Source: a virus. From it: a DNA stretch of 51,019 nt. Location: IMG/VR virus record IMGVR_UViG_3300037264_001118, positions 1 through 51,019 of that record. One strand, given 5' to 3'. A program made the translations under genes and the position numbers. Of the stretch, positions 38,881 through 47,371 are shown piece by piece (the stretch's first letter is position 1; each line of letters opens with the position of its first letter). The notes under the pieces were generated by a model that was given only the letters and a program-made list of their open reading frames with translations, had not been told where the DNA came from and did no database searches.

Positions 38881-39402
38881 ATGGCAAACTTTTTCAACAA
38901 TGCGACCAAGGAACTTCGTCTTAGCGGGCATTCCCCCGACTTCGGGGCGGGCTGGACCAAGAACCCGGCGGGGCTGGCCGCGCTGGTTGCGGCTGGCGTC
39001 CCGTCTTCGGAGTGGGTCGAAGCCCCGGCGGGGACCGTCCGCGAAATGACGGCGGCGGAAAAGGACGCCGGGCTTTTGGGCGCGCGGAAGCTGTCCAAAA
39101 TCATTTCGATGAAGAACGCCGTTTCGGTCTACATCGAATCGAAGTACGACCTTCCGCAACAAATCGCCATTCTTTCCCTTTACGCGGAAGGCATCGACAA
39201 GAACAAGAACAACCGAAAGGCGTTGGTCCAAAGCATCGTGGACTGGATGAATTCCGTACTTGGGGAATTCTACACGCGCAAGAACGCCGTCCTTGCCGCT
39301 ACCACGGTCGCGGCGGTCAATGCCCAATCGCACGACTTCACGGCCTTTGATGCGACGGTCCCGGCTACCACGGTCGAACAAATCAAGAACACGGGGAACT
39401 AA
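38881..39402 (+). CDS. structural protein of unknown role
   Basis: A 173-residue protein with AGGAGC upstream of ATG 38881. Mostly helical in the second half (ISMKNAVSVYIESKYDLPQQIAILSLYAEGIDKNKN). It may correspond to a fibre-assembly or head-associated protein. No family recognised. Confidence 0.65.
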   Translation: MANFFNNATKELRLSGHSPDFGAGWTKNPAGLAALVAAGVPSSEWVEAPAGTVREMTAAEKDAGLLGARKLSKIISMKNAVSVYIESKYDLPQQIAILSLYAEGIDKNKNNRKALVQSIVDWMNSVLGEFYTRKNAVLAATTVAAVNAQSHDFTAFDATVPATTVEQIKNTGN

Positions 39403-39403
39403 C

Positions 39404-39748
39404 ATGTTCGAATATACGGCCTTCGTTTCCCGGGTCTTGGACGGCGACACGCTGGAAGTTGAAATCGACTTGGGTTTCAACGTCAACGTTGAAGGCGTCC
39501 GGCTCCGTATTCGTGGCATCAACGCGCCGGAACTGGACAAGGACGGGGAGAAGGCGGCGGGGCAAGAGTCTAAGAAGTTCCTTGCCCTGTTGATCGAAGG
39601 CCAAATCGTTGAAGTGAAGACCTACAAAACCAAGACCGGACGGGACCGAAAGACCTTTGAACGGTACGTCGCGGACGTGTTTGTTGACGGAAAGAGCGTG
39701 GCGGACACCATGGTTGACGCGGGCCACGCGGTTATTGCGAAGGGTTAG
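39404..39748 (+). CDS. staphylococcal nuclease-like (SNase/TNase) protein
   Basis: A 114-residue OB-fold protein. VLDGDTLEVEID starts the calcium loop, RLRIRGINAPELD supplies the first catalytic Arg and the Glu, and RYVADVFVDGKSVADTMVDAGHAV matches the second Arg and final helix. It has no signal peptide, so it would act in the cytoplasm or be packaged. It sits between fibre and head-morphogenesis genes. Shorter than S. aureus nuclease but the core is intact. Confidence 0.82.
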   Translation: MFEYTAFVSRVLDGDTLEVEIDLGFNVNVEGVRLRIRGINAPELDKDGEKAAGQESKKFLALLIEGQIVEVKTYKTKTGRDRKTFERYVADVFVDGKSVADTMVDAGHAVIAKG

Positions 39749-39749
39749 A

Positions 39750-40838
39750 ATGGCGGCGGACAGGGAACTAAGGGGCTTCCTGAACCAAGCCAACGTGGTT
39801 TCGGCTTTGGACGCGCACTATCAGCGCATCCTTGACCGAATCTTGCGGGAGTTGGCGGCGGGAGTCTCACGCCCCGGGGCCGCGCGGACGGCTGAACTTG
39901 TCCGCAATATACGCCAGTTGGTCCGGCAACTGGACCCCAAGCGGGATACGTTCGTCCGTAATTGGATTAGGAAAAACATCCCCCGGGCCTTCGTGCTTGG
40001 GGACCGGGCCGCGACCCGTGACCTTCAACGCCAGTTGCAAGCGGCCACGGAAGACCGGGCGGCGGAAGCTGGCCCCGTTAGAAGCGCGTTTACCGCCGTT
40101 AATCAAACTTCCATGAAGGCCATTACCGCCGCCATGGAAGAAACCCTTGGGCGCGCGGCGGACGAAATGCGGGCCAACCTTGGCTTGTTCATTCGCCGGA
40201 CCCAACAGGTTTTGGTTTCCGAACCCGCAATCCGCAACGTGACGGTTCAAGGAATCATCCGGGGAAGCACGTTCCGCCAGCGCGCGGACGAAATCGCGGC
40301 CCTGTTGTTGGGTAAGAAGGTCACGCCCCAAATCAAAAAGGATTTGGAATCAATCGGCTTCCGGGCCGAACACTTCAACGACTTCGAACGCATCGCGCGC
40401 GGGGAAATGATTACCGCCGGGGCGCGTCGGTTCAACGTCCGCGACTATGCGAACTTGGTAGCCCGGACGCAAACGCGCGAAGCCCACAAGGTCGGGACCG
40501 TGGCCCGGCTTCAGCAAAACAACATTGACCATGTTAGGGTTTCGGTCCACGCCCAAGGCGCATCGTTCCCCGACGAATGTACCCCGTTTGCGGGGCGCGT
40601 CTTCTACGTTGGGCCGTTGGCCGTGGACCCGTTGGGCTTCCCGTCCTTGAAGCGGACGCCGAACGGCGGTCCCCCCTTTCATCCCAATTGCAAGCATTCA
40701 CTCCAACCCTACGTGGTCCCGTTCAAGACCCAAGAGCAATTGGAAAAGGACCGCGTGGAAGCCCAATCAATCCCCAAGGTTCTTTTCGGCAAGACGGGAA
40801 GCGACGTTCGGAAGTTAGTCAATGCGGGGGCCGCATAA
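39750..40838 (+). CDS. minor head protein (SPP1 gp7/Mu F-like)
   Basis: A 362-residue protein from ATG 39750. Long helical N-terminus (RILRELAAGVSRPGAARTAELVRNIRQ). The C-terminal CTPFAGRVFYVG...NGGPPFHPNCKHSLQPY is the Mu F/SPP1 gp7 motif with conserved Cys and HPNC. These proteins sit at the portal and help DNA entry. The following methyltransferase overlaps its stop by one base. Confidence 0.85.
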   Translation: MAADRELRGFLNQANVVSALDAHYQRILDRILRELAAGVSRPGAARTAELVRNIRQLVRQLDPKRDTFVRNWIRKNIPRAFVLGDRAATRDLQRQLQAATEDRAAEAGPVRSAFTAVNQTSMKAITAAMEETLGRAADEMRANLGLFIRRTQQVLVSEPAIRNVTVQGIIRGSTFRQRADEIAALLLGKKVTPQIKKDLESIGFRAEHFNDFERIARGEMITAGARRFNVRDYANLVARTQTREAHKVGTVARLQQNNIDHVRVSVHAQGASFPDECTPFAGRVFYVGPLAVDPLGFPSLKRTPNGGPPFHPNCKHSLQPYVVPFKTQEQLEKDRVEAQSIPKVLFGKTGSDVRKLVNAGAA

Positions 40839-41461
40839 TGACTATTCGCGGAATGATGGAAGACCGGGCGTTCCACGAAGAGATATTACGGAACTTGAAC
40901 CCGGATCATGTCAACGAACGTTGGTCCCAAGTTAGGCATTTGGGCAACGTTGCTTCCGTTGAACTGGAAATCGGGGAACTGTTGTATTCCCTTATCCGGT
41001 CCCTGAAACCCGAAGTCGTTTTGGAAACCGGAACCAATCGGGGCTTCTCCGGGGCCATGATTGCCCAAGCCCTTAGAGCAAACAACCACGGGCATTTGTA
41101 TACGGTGGACGTTAAGGACTACGGGGCGGCGTCCCTGTTTAATCGCTTCAATCTGTCCGGGCGGATTACTTGTCTAACGGGTTGGTCCGTCCCGGCAATC
41201 CAAAAACTAAGGTACAAACTGAAGGCCGTTGACTTCCTTTGGCTGGATTCGGGACACGACGTTGCGACCGTCCTTGGGGAATTCGAAGCGGCATTACCCT
41301 TGCTGAAGCCCGGAAGTTATGTTGCCTTTCACGACGCCGGACATATCGCCACGGAGGAACAAGCCGTTAAGGAAATCCGGCGAAGATATCCCGCTTGGGA
41401 ATACATCCGTTTTTCATCGTCGCGCGGACTGGACCTAATGAGATTTCAACAGGGGGGTTAA
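40838..41461 (+). CDS. SAM-dependent methyltransferase (class I)
   Basis: A 207-residue protein. VVLETGTNRGFSG gives motif I (acidic residue then GxxxG), YTVDVKD motif II, and VDFLWLDSGHD motif IV-like. Resembles small O-methyltransferase types (Methyltransf_24) rather than DNA methylases, as there is no NPPY or DPPY. It sits between the minor head protein and protease genes with a TAATG overlap. Substrate unknown; virion or sugar methylation, possibly connected with the glycosyltransferase at 2763, is speculative. Confidence 0.8.
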   Translation: MTIRGMMEDRAFHEEILRNLNPDHVNERWSQVRHLGNVASVELEIGELLYSLIRSLKPEVVLETGTNRGFSGAMIAQALRANNHGHLYTVDVKDYGAASLFNRFNLSGRITCLTGWSVPAIQKLRYKLKAVDFLWLDSGHDVATVLGEFEAALPLLKPGSYVAFHDAGHIATEEQAVKEIRRRYPAWEYIRFSSSRGLDLMRFQQGG

Positions 41462-42244
41462 ATGCCGAAACATACGGACGCGGAAAAGAAGAAGAAGTTG
41501 GAAGAAGAAGCGCGGAAGCGGCGTAAGGTCGCCATTGTGCATCAAGGCGAAGCGTTCGCTTCGCAAGGCTTGGGCAAGTTCGCTAAGGATGTTGTCCGGG
41601 TCGGGAAGTGGATTCATCCGGCTAACGGGCGGGAAGTCGCGTTCGACCAAGCCCGCCTTCAACGGCTGGCGGAAAACACCCAAAGCTATTTGGCGAACGG
41701 GAACAAAATCCCTTACCCGGACGGGCATTCGTTGAAGGTCAAGGACAACATGGGCTTTTGGCCCGGCCCCTTTATCGTCCATCGGGACGCGCTGGTTGCC
41801 GTCGTGGAGCCCACGGACGAAGACGCAAAGAAGGGAATGTTGGACGGGTCCATTGACGCCGTTTCGGTCTACATAGATACGGACGTTGTGGACCCCAAGG
41901 GGAACAAATACCCCGAAGTTATAACGCACGTTTGCGCGACCAATTACCCCGTCCTTACGGGGCAAGGCGAGTTCTTGAAGCTGGACCAATTGGCGGCGGA
42001 CGCGCTGGAATCCGAAGGAATGGGGCTTGACATATACTTCCCCACGGCCTTAGCATCGAAGATACGCCACCCCAAGGGAGATTCTACGGATAATCCCGAC
42101 CACGGGGCCGCGCTTTCGAAACTGGCCGACGCCGTTTCTTCCTTCAGGAAGACGGCCCCGGCCCTTTCCCTGTCCCGGGAAGAAAACATCGCTTCCGCGT
42201 TTCTTGGCCTATCCCGGGGAATCAAGAAAGGGGGGAACGCTTAG
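41462..42244 (+). CDS. prohead protease-like protein (Mu gpI type)
   Basis: A 260-residue protein starting just after the methyltransferase stop. WIHPANGREVAFDQARLQRLAENTQSYLANGNKIPYPDGHS and LDGSIDAVSVYID resemble the Mu-type capsid protease, with a His in the DGHS region and a Ser in the later block as catalytic candidates. Highly charged N-terminus (KKKKLEEEARKRRKV). It is followed by scaffold, decoration and capsid genes, the expected order. Confidence 0.7.
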   Translation: MPKHTDAEKKKKLEEEARKRRKVAIVHQGEAFASQGLGKFAKDVVRVGKWIHPANGREVAFDQARLQRLAENTQSYLANGNKIPYPDGHSLKVKDNMGFWPGPFIVHRDALVAVVEPTDEDAKKGMLDGSIDAVSVYIDTDVVDPKGNKYPEVITHVCATNYPVLTGQGEFLKLDQLAADALESEGMGLDIYFPTALASKIRHPKGDSTDNPDHGAALSKLADAVSSFRKTAPALSLSREENIASAFLGLSRGIKKGGNA

Positions 42245-42295
42245 AGCGTAACACGTAGCCTAAACGGTTTTAGAATAGTTTTTGGAGGAACAAGC

Positions 42296-42919
42296 ATGGA
42301 CCTTGAGAAGTTGGCGGAAGCCTTGGGGCTTCCGAAGGACAGCCCCGCCGACAAGGTTTATTCGGCGGCGGCGTCCGTTGTGCTGGACGGGAAGAAAGCG
42401 AAGGACAGTCTTTCGGCTTTCTCCGACCAGCTTTCCGGTCACGGCCTGAAGTTGGACCAAGGGAAGTTGGTCAAGGTTGCGGCTTCCACCACGCCCCCGG
42501 CGGACGAACAGCCCCGGGAAAAGGAACTGCGGGAACGGCTGGCGGCAATGGAAGGCGAGTCCGCCCGCGCCAAGCTGTCTTTCGCCAAGGCGGAAGCGGA
42601 ACGCATGGTCAAGGAAGGGCGCGTCCCCCCGGCCTTCGCGGAGAAGCTGTCAAAGGTCTTCGCCACGGTGGGCAAAATGGAAGCGTTGTCCCTGTCGTCG
42701 GACGGTTCCGCCGTTATCAAGCAAGCCGTGGACGGCGTGGAGTTGCTGAAGGAAATTCTTTCGGCCCTTCCCACGATCAAGGACGGCGGGCTTTCCCAAC
42801 TGTCGCCCATGTCGGACGACGTGAAGAAGAAGTCGGAAGCCCTGTCCGCCAAGGGCCGCGAAGTTGCCGCGCGGGTTTCCGGGCGGAAGCCCGAAACCGC
42901 CGGGTCCGAAAAGAAGTAG
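42296..42919 (+). CDS. scaffold protein
   Basis: A 207-residue helical protein with GGAGGAAC upstream. It is rich in A, E, K and S with coiled-coil-like stretches (EKELRERLAAMEGESARAKLSFAKAEAERMVKE). Size, composition and position between protease and capsid genes support scaffold. TAGAAT upstream at 42274 could be a -10 box, but I see no matching -35. Confidence 0.75.
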   Translation: MDLEKLAEALGLPKDSPADKVYSAAASVVLDGKKAKDSLSAFSDQLSGHGLKLDQGKLVKVAASTTPPADEQPREKELRERLAAMEGESARAKLSFAKAEAERMVKEGRVPPAFAEKLSKVFATVGKMEALSLSSDGSAVIKQAVDGVELLKEILSALPTIKDGGLSQLSPMSDDVKKKSEALSAKGREVAARVSGRKPETAGSEKK

Positions 42920-42922
42920 GAC

Positions 42923-42951
42923 GCCGGGATTGTTCTTTGAGCGTTCCCGGC
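42923..42951 (+). promoter_or_regulatory. boxA-like signal presented in a hairpin loop
   Basis: GCCGGGA (42923-42929) and TCCCGGC (42945-42951) form a perfect 7-bp stem whose loop contains TGTTCTTTGA (42931-42940), matching the first 10 bases of the boxA-like sites at 8194 and 25324. It lies between scaffold and decoration genes. Confidence 0.45.
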
Positions 42952-42997
42952 TGTCCCGGGTCGCGTTAGTCGAAAGGTCTTTCGGAGGAATAAAGCC

Positions 42998-43444
42998 ATG
43001 AACGACCATGTTGCATCCCTTCCGGGGATGGGTCCGAAGCGCGAGTTGGAAACGGTCGCGTTTCTGTTGGACAACAACCATTTGATGCGGCGGGGAATTC
43101 GCATCCACAAGGATACCGACGATATCGTTAACGTCGGCAAAGAGTACAAGTTGACGGCGGGCCTTGCGTTGGTCCGCGTCGAAGTCGGCGCGAACAAGGA
43201 CCGTTACGTTGACGCGGGCCATGTGGACGCGCCCGTTGCGGCGTCGGTCGTGGAAGCCGTGTTGCTCATGGAATCCCTGTCGTTGTTCGACGCGGACGCC
43301 GTGCGCGAAGACAAGAACGCTTCCGGTTTGATCCATGGTCGCGTGGACGAATCCAAGGTCCGCTTCGGCACGGGCGACCCGGCGTACATCAACGCGATCA
43401 AGGCCGCGCTGAAGTTGGTGGAGTTCGAAAAGCCCGCCCCCTAG
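42998..43444 (+). CDS. head decoration protein (lambda gpD-like position)
   Basis: A 148-residue protein with GGAGGAA upstream. Beta-rich with KEYKLTAGLALVRVEVG, directly upstream of the major capsid gene, as for lambda D and similar stabilisers. Also upstream is a short hairpin CGAAA/TTTCG at 42972-42985. The assignment rests mainly on order and size. Confidence 0.7.
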   Translation: MNDHVASLPGMGPKRELETVAFLLDNNHLMRRGIRIHKDTDDIVNVGKEYKLTAGLALVRVEVGANKDRYVDAGHVDAPVAASVVEAVLLMESLSLFDADAVREDKNASGLIHGRVDESKVRFGTGDPAYINAIKAALKLVEFEKPAP

Positions 43445-43523
43445 TTCGTAGGGCTTTTCAGGTTTCTAAGATGGGCGTTCCGTGCAGGTTGTTTGAAATG
43501 GTTTTCGGTCGGAGGGACCAACG

Positions 43524-44534
43524 ATGATTGACGTAGAACTGCTGAAGCTGGAATCGTTGATCGGCATGATTAACGATTTCCGGCCCGGCGACCTTCGGCT
43601 TTCGGCTTCGGGCATTTTGCCCGAACAGTCGGGGCCGGGCCAGTCGTTCAATTGGGACATCTTGGGCATTCAACGCGACGTGGACACGTTCGAAGGCCGC
43701 ATGTCCCCGGCGGGTATCCGCAAACTTACCGTCCTGAAGAATCAGTCGGCGGTTTTGGCGCGGACTTTCAAATCCACGTTCGTTCCGGGGGCCGTGCTGA
43801 TCGACCTTCGGAACTTCGGTTCAGAGTCCCGCCAGCGCATCGCGGAAGACACGGTTGGGCGTGAACTTCAGTCGCTTTCGCGGTTGATCGACCGCCAAAA
43901 CGAATTCATGTATTCCCAAGCCCTGCAAGGTTCGCTTGCCATGACGATTGACGGCGTTCCGCATACCGTGAATTACGGTTTCAGCGGTTCGCACGTTCTC
44001 ACGGTCGGCGGCGGCATTCCGGCGTCGTGGGCCTTGCCCGCGTCGGATATCGTCGCGGATATCCGCAACATGAAGGTTCGGATTGCGGAAGACTCCGGGT
44101 TCCAAGCCGCGACGGTTTGGACTTCGACGGAGGTTATCGAATACCTTATCAAAAACGACTTCGTGAATTCCTACTTCGCTTCGACGCCCGCCGGGGTTCA
44201 GGCGTTGACGGAAGGCACGATTGGCCGTTTCATGGGGTTGAACTGGATTGCCTACGACGGCACGTACAAGGACGCGGCGGGGGCCGTGCAACGGTTCATC
44301 CCGAAAAACAAGTTGATCGTGACCCCCGGCCCCGACGCTGAATGGGGCTTCTTCCGCAAGGGTTCGGACGCGGTTCCCACGGACGACGGACGCGACATGC
44401 AGGAAGTCATTGGGCGTTACGCCTATTCCGACTTGTCGAAGAACCCGGCTTCCATCGGGCTTTACGCGGGCGAAGTCCGCTTGCCCATCATTCGCATTCC
44501 CGACGCGCTGGTTGTGGCGACGGTGACGCCGTAA
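43524..44534 (+). CDS. major capsid protein (HK97 fold, lambda gpE-like)
   Basis: A 336-residue protein, close to the length of lambda gpE. It has the expected N-arm, a long helix (QRIAEDTVGRELQSLSRLIDRQNEFMYSQAL), and a C-terminal P-domain-like strand set ending EVRLPIIRIPDALVVATVTP. It follows decoration and scaffold genes and precedes connector genes. A strong hairpin follows the stop. Confidence 0.85.
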   Translation: MIDVELLKLESLIGMINDFRPGDLRLSASGILPEQSGPGQSFNWDILGIQRDVDTFEGRMSPAGIRKLTVLKNQSAVLARTFKSTFVPGAVLIDLRNFGSESRQRIAEDTVGRELQSLSRLIDRQNEFMYSQALQGSLAMTIDGVPHTVNYGFSGSHVLTVGGGIPASWALPASDIVADIRNMKVRIAEDSGFQAATVWTSTEVIEYLIKNDFVNSYFASTPAGVQALTEGTIGRFMGLNWIAYDGTYKDAAGAVQRFIPKNKLIVTPGPDAEWGFFRKGSDAVPTDDGRDMQEVIGRYAYSDLSKNPASIGLYAGEVRLPIIRIPDALVVATVTP

Positions 44535-44558
44535 CGGAGTAGTTCCAACTTCACGGGC

Positions 44559-44586
44559 GGGGCGGGGGTCGAAAGGCCCCCGCCCC
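44559..44586 (+). terminator. GC-rich hairpin after major capsid gene
   Basis: GGGGCGGGGG (44559-44568) pairs perfectly with CCCCCGCCCC (44577-44586), 8-base loop, no T run. It probably stabilises the capsid message or reduces readthrough to the connector genes. Confidence 0.55.
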
Positions 44587-44609
44587 ATCCCCCTTGAAAG
44601 GGAATTCGA

Positions 44610-45104
44610 ATGGTGACGGTCAACGCGACCCCTTCCGACCCGGCGGCGAATTCGTATTTAACGCCGACCGAAGCCGACGCCCTTTTCGAAGGGTTTTCGG
44701 GTCAAGACGCTTGGGACGAACTGGACGAAGATACCCAATGCCAACTTTTGTTGGAGGGTACGCGCCTTGTCGATTCGTACAAGCGTTGGGGTCCGGTTCG
44801 TGTTGAAGGGCAACGGCTGGCGTTCCCCCGGGTCATGGACGCCGAAGCCGTAATCCCCGAACCCGTCCGCCTTGCCCTTGTGGAGTTCCTGAATTACAAA
44901 GTTGACGGCCAGCTTGAACCCTTGAAGAAACTTCAGGCCGAAGGCGTAACGTCGGCTTCCATCTTGGGCCAGTCTTCCAATTTCAAAGAAGACCCTTCGC
45001 GGCTCCCCGCGCCCGCCCGAAACATGTTGGACGAACTTTGGTTTTCCCATTGGCCGAAGTCGGTTGGGAATCGTGACGCGACCGACTGTTCCTTTTTCGG
45101 ATAG
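44610..45104 (+). CDS. head-tail connector (DnaT-like/gp6-type adaptor)
   Basis: A 164-residue helical protein with GAAAGGG upstream. YLTPTEADALFEGFSGQDAWDELDEDTQCQLLLEGTRLVDSYKRWG matches the DnaT-like family used as head-tail adaptors. It is the first gene after the capsid, before the stopper. Confidence 0.8.
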   Translation: MVTVNATPSDPAANSYLTPTEADALFEGFSGQDAWDELDEDTQCQLLLEGTRLVDSYKRWGPVRVEGQRLAFPRVMDAEAVIPEPVRLALVEFLNYKVDGQLEPLKKLQAEGVTSASILGQSSNFKEDPSRLPAPARNMLDELWFSHWPKSVGNRDATDCSFFG

Positions 45105-45107
45105 ACC

Positions 45108-45494
45108 ATGCTTGATGTTACTTTCAACGAATCCGTAACGGTACGGCGGATAAAACCGCAAACCCGTACCGCTACGAATTCAGTTGAATATGAGGAACTG
45201 AAGGACGAAGGCGGGTTCCCCATCCCCGTTCGTTGCCGGATCGAACGGCGCAAGCGGCGGGTCCATGGTCTTGAAGGCGTGGAGTTGGACGCCGACGCGA
45301 CCCTTGTTTATCGCGTTGACAAGTCGCCGGAAATCAAACCGGAAGACCTAATCTATTTGGGCCGGACCAAGGAAGTTTGGCGGGTCTTGACCCACGAAAC
45401 GGCGGACTTGCTTTTCTGTTCCAAGGCCAATTATGGACGGCTGGCGTTGCAGTTCTCGCGCCAAACCGTCCCGGGGGATTGGCCGAATGCCTAA
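45108..45494 (+). CDS. head-tail stopper-like protein
   Basis: A 128-residue beta-rich protein with ATG 3 bases after the previous stop. FNESVTVRRIKPQTRTATN and CRIERRKRRVHGLEG resemble small head-completion/stopper proteins. Order supports the assignment. It overlaps the gp10-like gene by 8 bases. Confidence 0.7.
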   Translation: MLDVTFNESVTVRRIKPQTRTATNSVEYEELKDEGGFPIPVRCRIERRKRRVHGLEGVELDADATLVYRVDKSPEIKPEDLIYLGRTKEVWRVLTHETADLLFCSKANYGRLALQFSRQTVPGDWPNA

Positions 45495-46014
45495 GAAGCC
45501 TTTTATTTCAATCGACGTTGGGCGCGTCAAGGCCGACCTTGTGAAAGCCGGGAAGGTTCTTGAAGGGCTGGACGAATCCATTGAACGGGCTTTGCGGCAA
45601 GCCATGGTCGAATATATGAACGACGTTCAGGCCGACGCCCAACAGAAAGCCCCCATCGGGGATACGGGCGACCTTCGCGCCAGCGCGACCACGACCGACC
45701 CGATAGAAGAAGGAAACGGCGTGGTCGTGTTTACGGCCTTCAACTTGGTTTACGCGGCCCTTCGGGACCAAGGGACCAAGGGCTTACCCGGGGGAGTTAT
45801 TCGCCCGGTTAGGGCCAAGCGGCTATTTATCCCGCTTCGAAAGGGAGTTCGTCCCGGCGACCCGAACTTGATTCGGGGCGTGGACTTCGTGCTTGCCAAG
45901 GAAGTTCGGCAACAGGGCAACGGTTACTTAACGGCGACCTTCAACGAACGTAAGGTTAATGCCGCGCAACTTATCGGGCAACGCATCTTCGAACTTGTAA
46001 GGGCTGGCGCATGA
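45487..46014 (+). CDS. HK97 gp10-like tail completion protein
   Basis: A 175-residue protein. DVQADAQQKAPIGDTGDLRASA followed by VVFTAFNLVYAALRDQGTK is the HK97 gp10 signature. It overlaps the preceding stop by 8 bases and the next gene by 4. Confidence 0.85.
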   Translation: MPKKPFISIDVGRVKADLVKAGKVLEGLDESIERALRQAMVEYMNDVQADAQQKAPIGDTGDLRASATTTDPIEEGNGVVVFTAFNLVYAALRDQGTKGLPGGVIRPVRAKRLFIPLRKGVRPGDPNLIRGVDFVLAKEVRQQGNGYLTATFNERKVNAAQLIGQRIFELVRAGA

Positions 46015-46490
46015 AGACTAATTCGCGCGTCACTCTGTCCGGGTTCGAACTGGCTTTGGTCGATTGGATTTCGTCCAACGTGCTTTGTTCTTGCGGTTCC
46101 CCGGCTCCGGGCCGAAACCTTTTCGTTTCGGATATGCCCGAATCGGAAGACCTAGCGCACGACTTCCCCGACTTCGACAACAACAAAGAAGTTACGTTGG
46201 CGGTCTACACGGACCCCGGCCTTGGGGTCCAGCCCGGCCCGGGTCGCGGCTCCCGCATGGAATGGAACGTCCGGCTTGTTCTCCGGTTCGGCATCGTTCC
46301 CGAAAACGCGAAGCGCGAGTTGGAAGAAGTCATTTCCCAAATCTTGAAGAAGAGTCCCGGTCAAAAAATGGGAGGGTTCATAGCAAAGGGGGTGAACATT
46401 AATTCCCGTCCTACGGTCTTCGCGCGTCAAGGGGACGGCCACGCTTACACGACTTGCGCCTTAAAGTTTTTCGTCGTCACGGTTGGATAA
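46011..46490 (+). CDS. tail terminator-like protein
   Basis: A 159-residue protein starting in an ATGA overlap. Position between gp10-like and major tail genes, and the sequence pattern WNVRLVLRFGIVPENAKRELEEVISQILKK, fit tail terminator/minor tail proteins. No specific motif. Confidence 0.7.
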   Translation: MKTNSRVTLSGFELALVDWISSNVLCSCGSPAPGRNLFVSDMPESEDLAHDFPDFDNNKEVTLAVYTDPGLGVQPGPGRGSRMEWNVRLVLRFGIVPENAKRELEEVISQILKKSPGQKMGGFIAKGVNINSRPTVFARQGDGHAYTTCALKFFVVTVG

Positions 46491-46505
46491 TTTGGAGGAA
46501 TGCCC

Positions 46506-47321
46506 ATGGCGGATCGGAACATCAAGCCTTCGGACCCGCGCAACTATCAGTTGCCCGGTTCCGTTTGTCTCTTCTTCAGGAAGAAGGGGAGTTCGTCCTA
46601 TGCCGATTGGAAGTCGGTTGGCAACATCATTGACCCGGCCATTGCCGCCGAAATCGAACGGTTGGAACACTTCAGCCAACGGCGCGGGCTCCGGGCCAAG
46701 GACCGGGAAGTTGTGTCGGAGCGTTCGGCAACGCTGAACTTCAGCATTGACGAAATCTCCCGCGACACGCTGGAATTTATGTTCGGCACGGAAGACGCCC
46801 ATTCCGATTCAACGGTCAACGTTCCCAACGAAGGTATCTTCACGAACCCGGGCGGCGGTTTTACAATCGACCTTGGGCCGAACGCGGACGGCCTGATTGC
46901 CGCGTCCGTCGTGGTTCGTAGTATCAACCTTGAACCCGCCGCCGGGCCTACGATCTTCGCCACGCCCGCCGCTTACACGATTGACGCCCCTAACGGGGAA
47001 CTGGACATCGTGGCGGCTGGCCCGTTGGACCCCGGCCCGTCCGAAGTCCACGTCTTTTGGGAAAAGACCGTCAATACCCAAAAGTTCGAAATCTTCCCCG
47101 GCTCCAACGTCGAAGGGGAAGCCAAGTTCGGCGTTATGACGCCGGGCGGAATCCAATACATTTTGGAAATGAAGTCCGTTTCTATCACGAACAACGGGGA
47201 TATCACGATTGGCGACGGCACGGCTTTTCAGGAAGTCGCCCTTTCGCTGAACATCCTTGCGGACGTGAACGGCGAACTTGGTACGTTGCATATTGTGGAC
47301 GACGCGGATTCGTTCGCTTAG
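46506..47321 (+). CDS. major tail protein
   Basis: A 271-residue protein with GGAGGAATG upstream of ATG 46506. The N-terminal domain (YQLPGSVCLFFRKKGSSSYADWKSVGNIIDP, SATLNFSIDEISRDTLEFMFG) is typical of siphovirus tube proteins, and the C-terminal half is a beta-rich extension. Directly upstream of the tail chaperone genes. Confidence 0.85.
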   Translation: MADRNIKPSDPRNYQLPGSVCLFFRKKGSSSYADWKSVGNIIDPAIAAEIERLEHFSQRRGLRAKDREVVSERSATLNFSIDEISRDTLEFMFGTEDAHSDSTVNVPNEGIFTNPGGGFTIDLGPNADGLIAASVVVRSINLEPAAGPTIFATPAAYTIDAPNGELDIVAAGPLDPGPSEVHVFWEKTVNTQKFEIFPGSNVEGEAKFGVMTPGGIQYILEMKSVSITNNGDITIGDGTAFQEVALSLNILADVNGELGTLHIVDDADSFA

Positions 47322-47371
47322 TCCGGGGTCTATTGATGGGCAGGGCATAGACAAAGAAAGGGGGGCGTTAG

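Noticed and set aside
40838-41461. DNA methyltransferase (anti-restriction) interpretation
   Set aside because: No NPPY/DPPY or PCQ motif; the sequence fits a small-molecule or sugar/protein O-methyltransferase.
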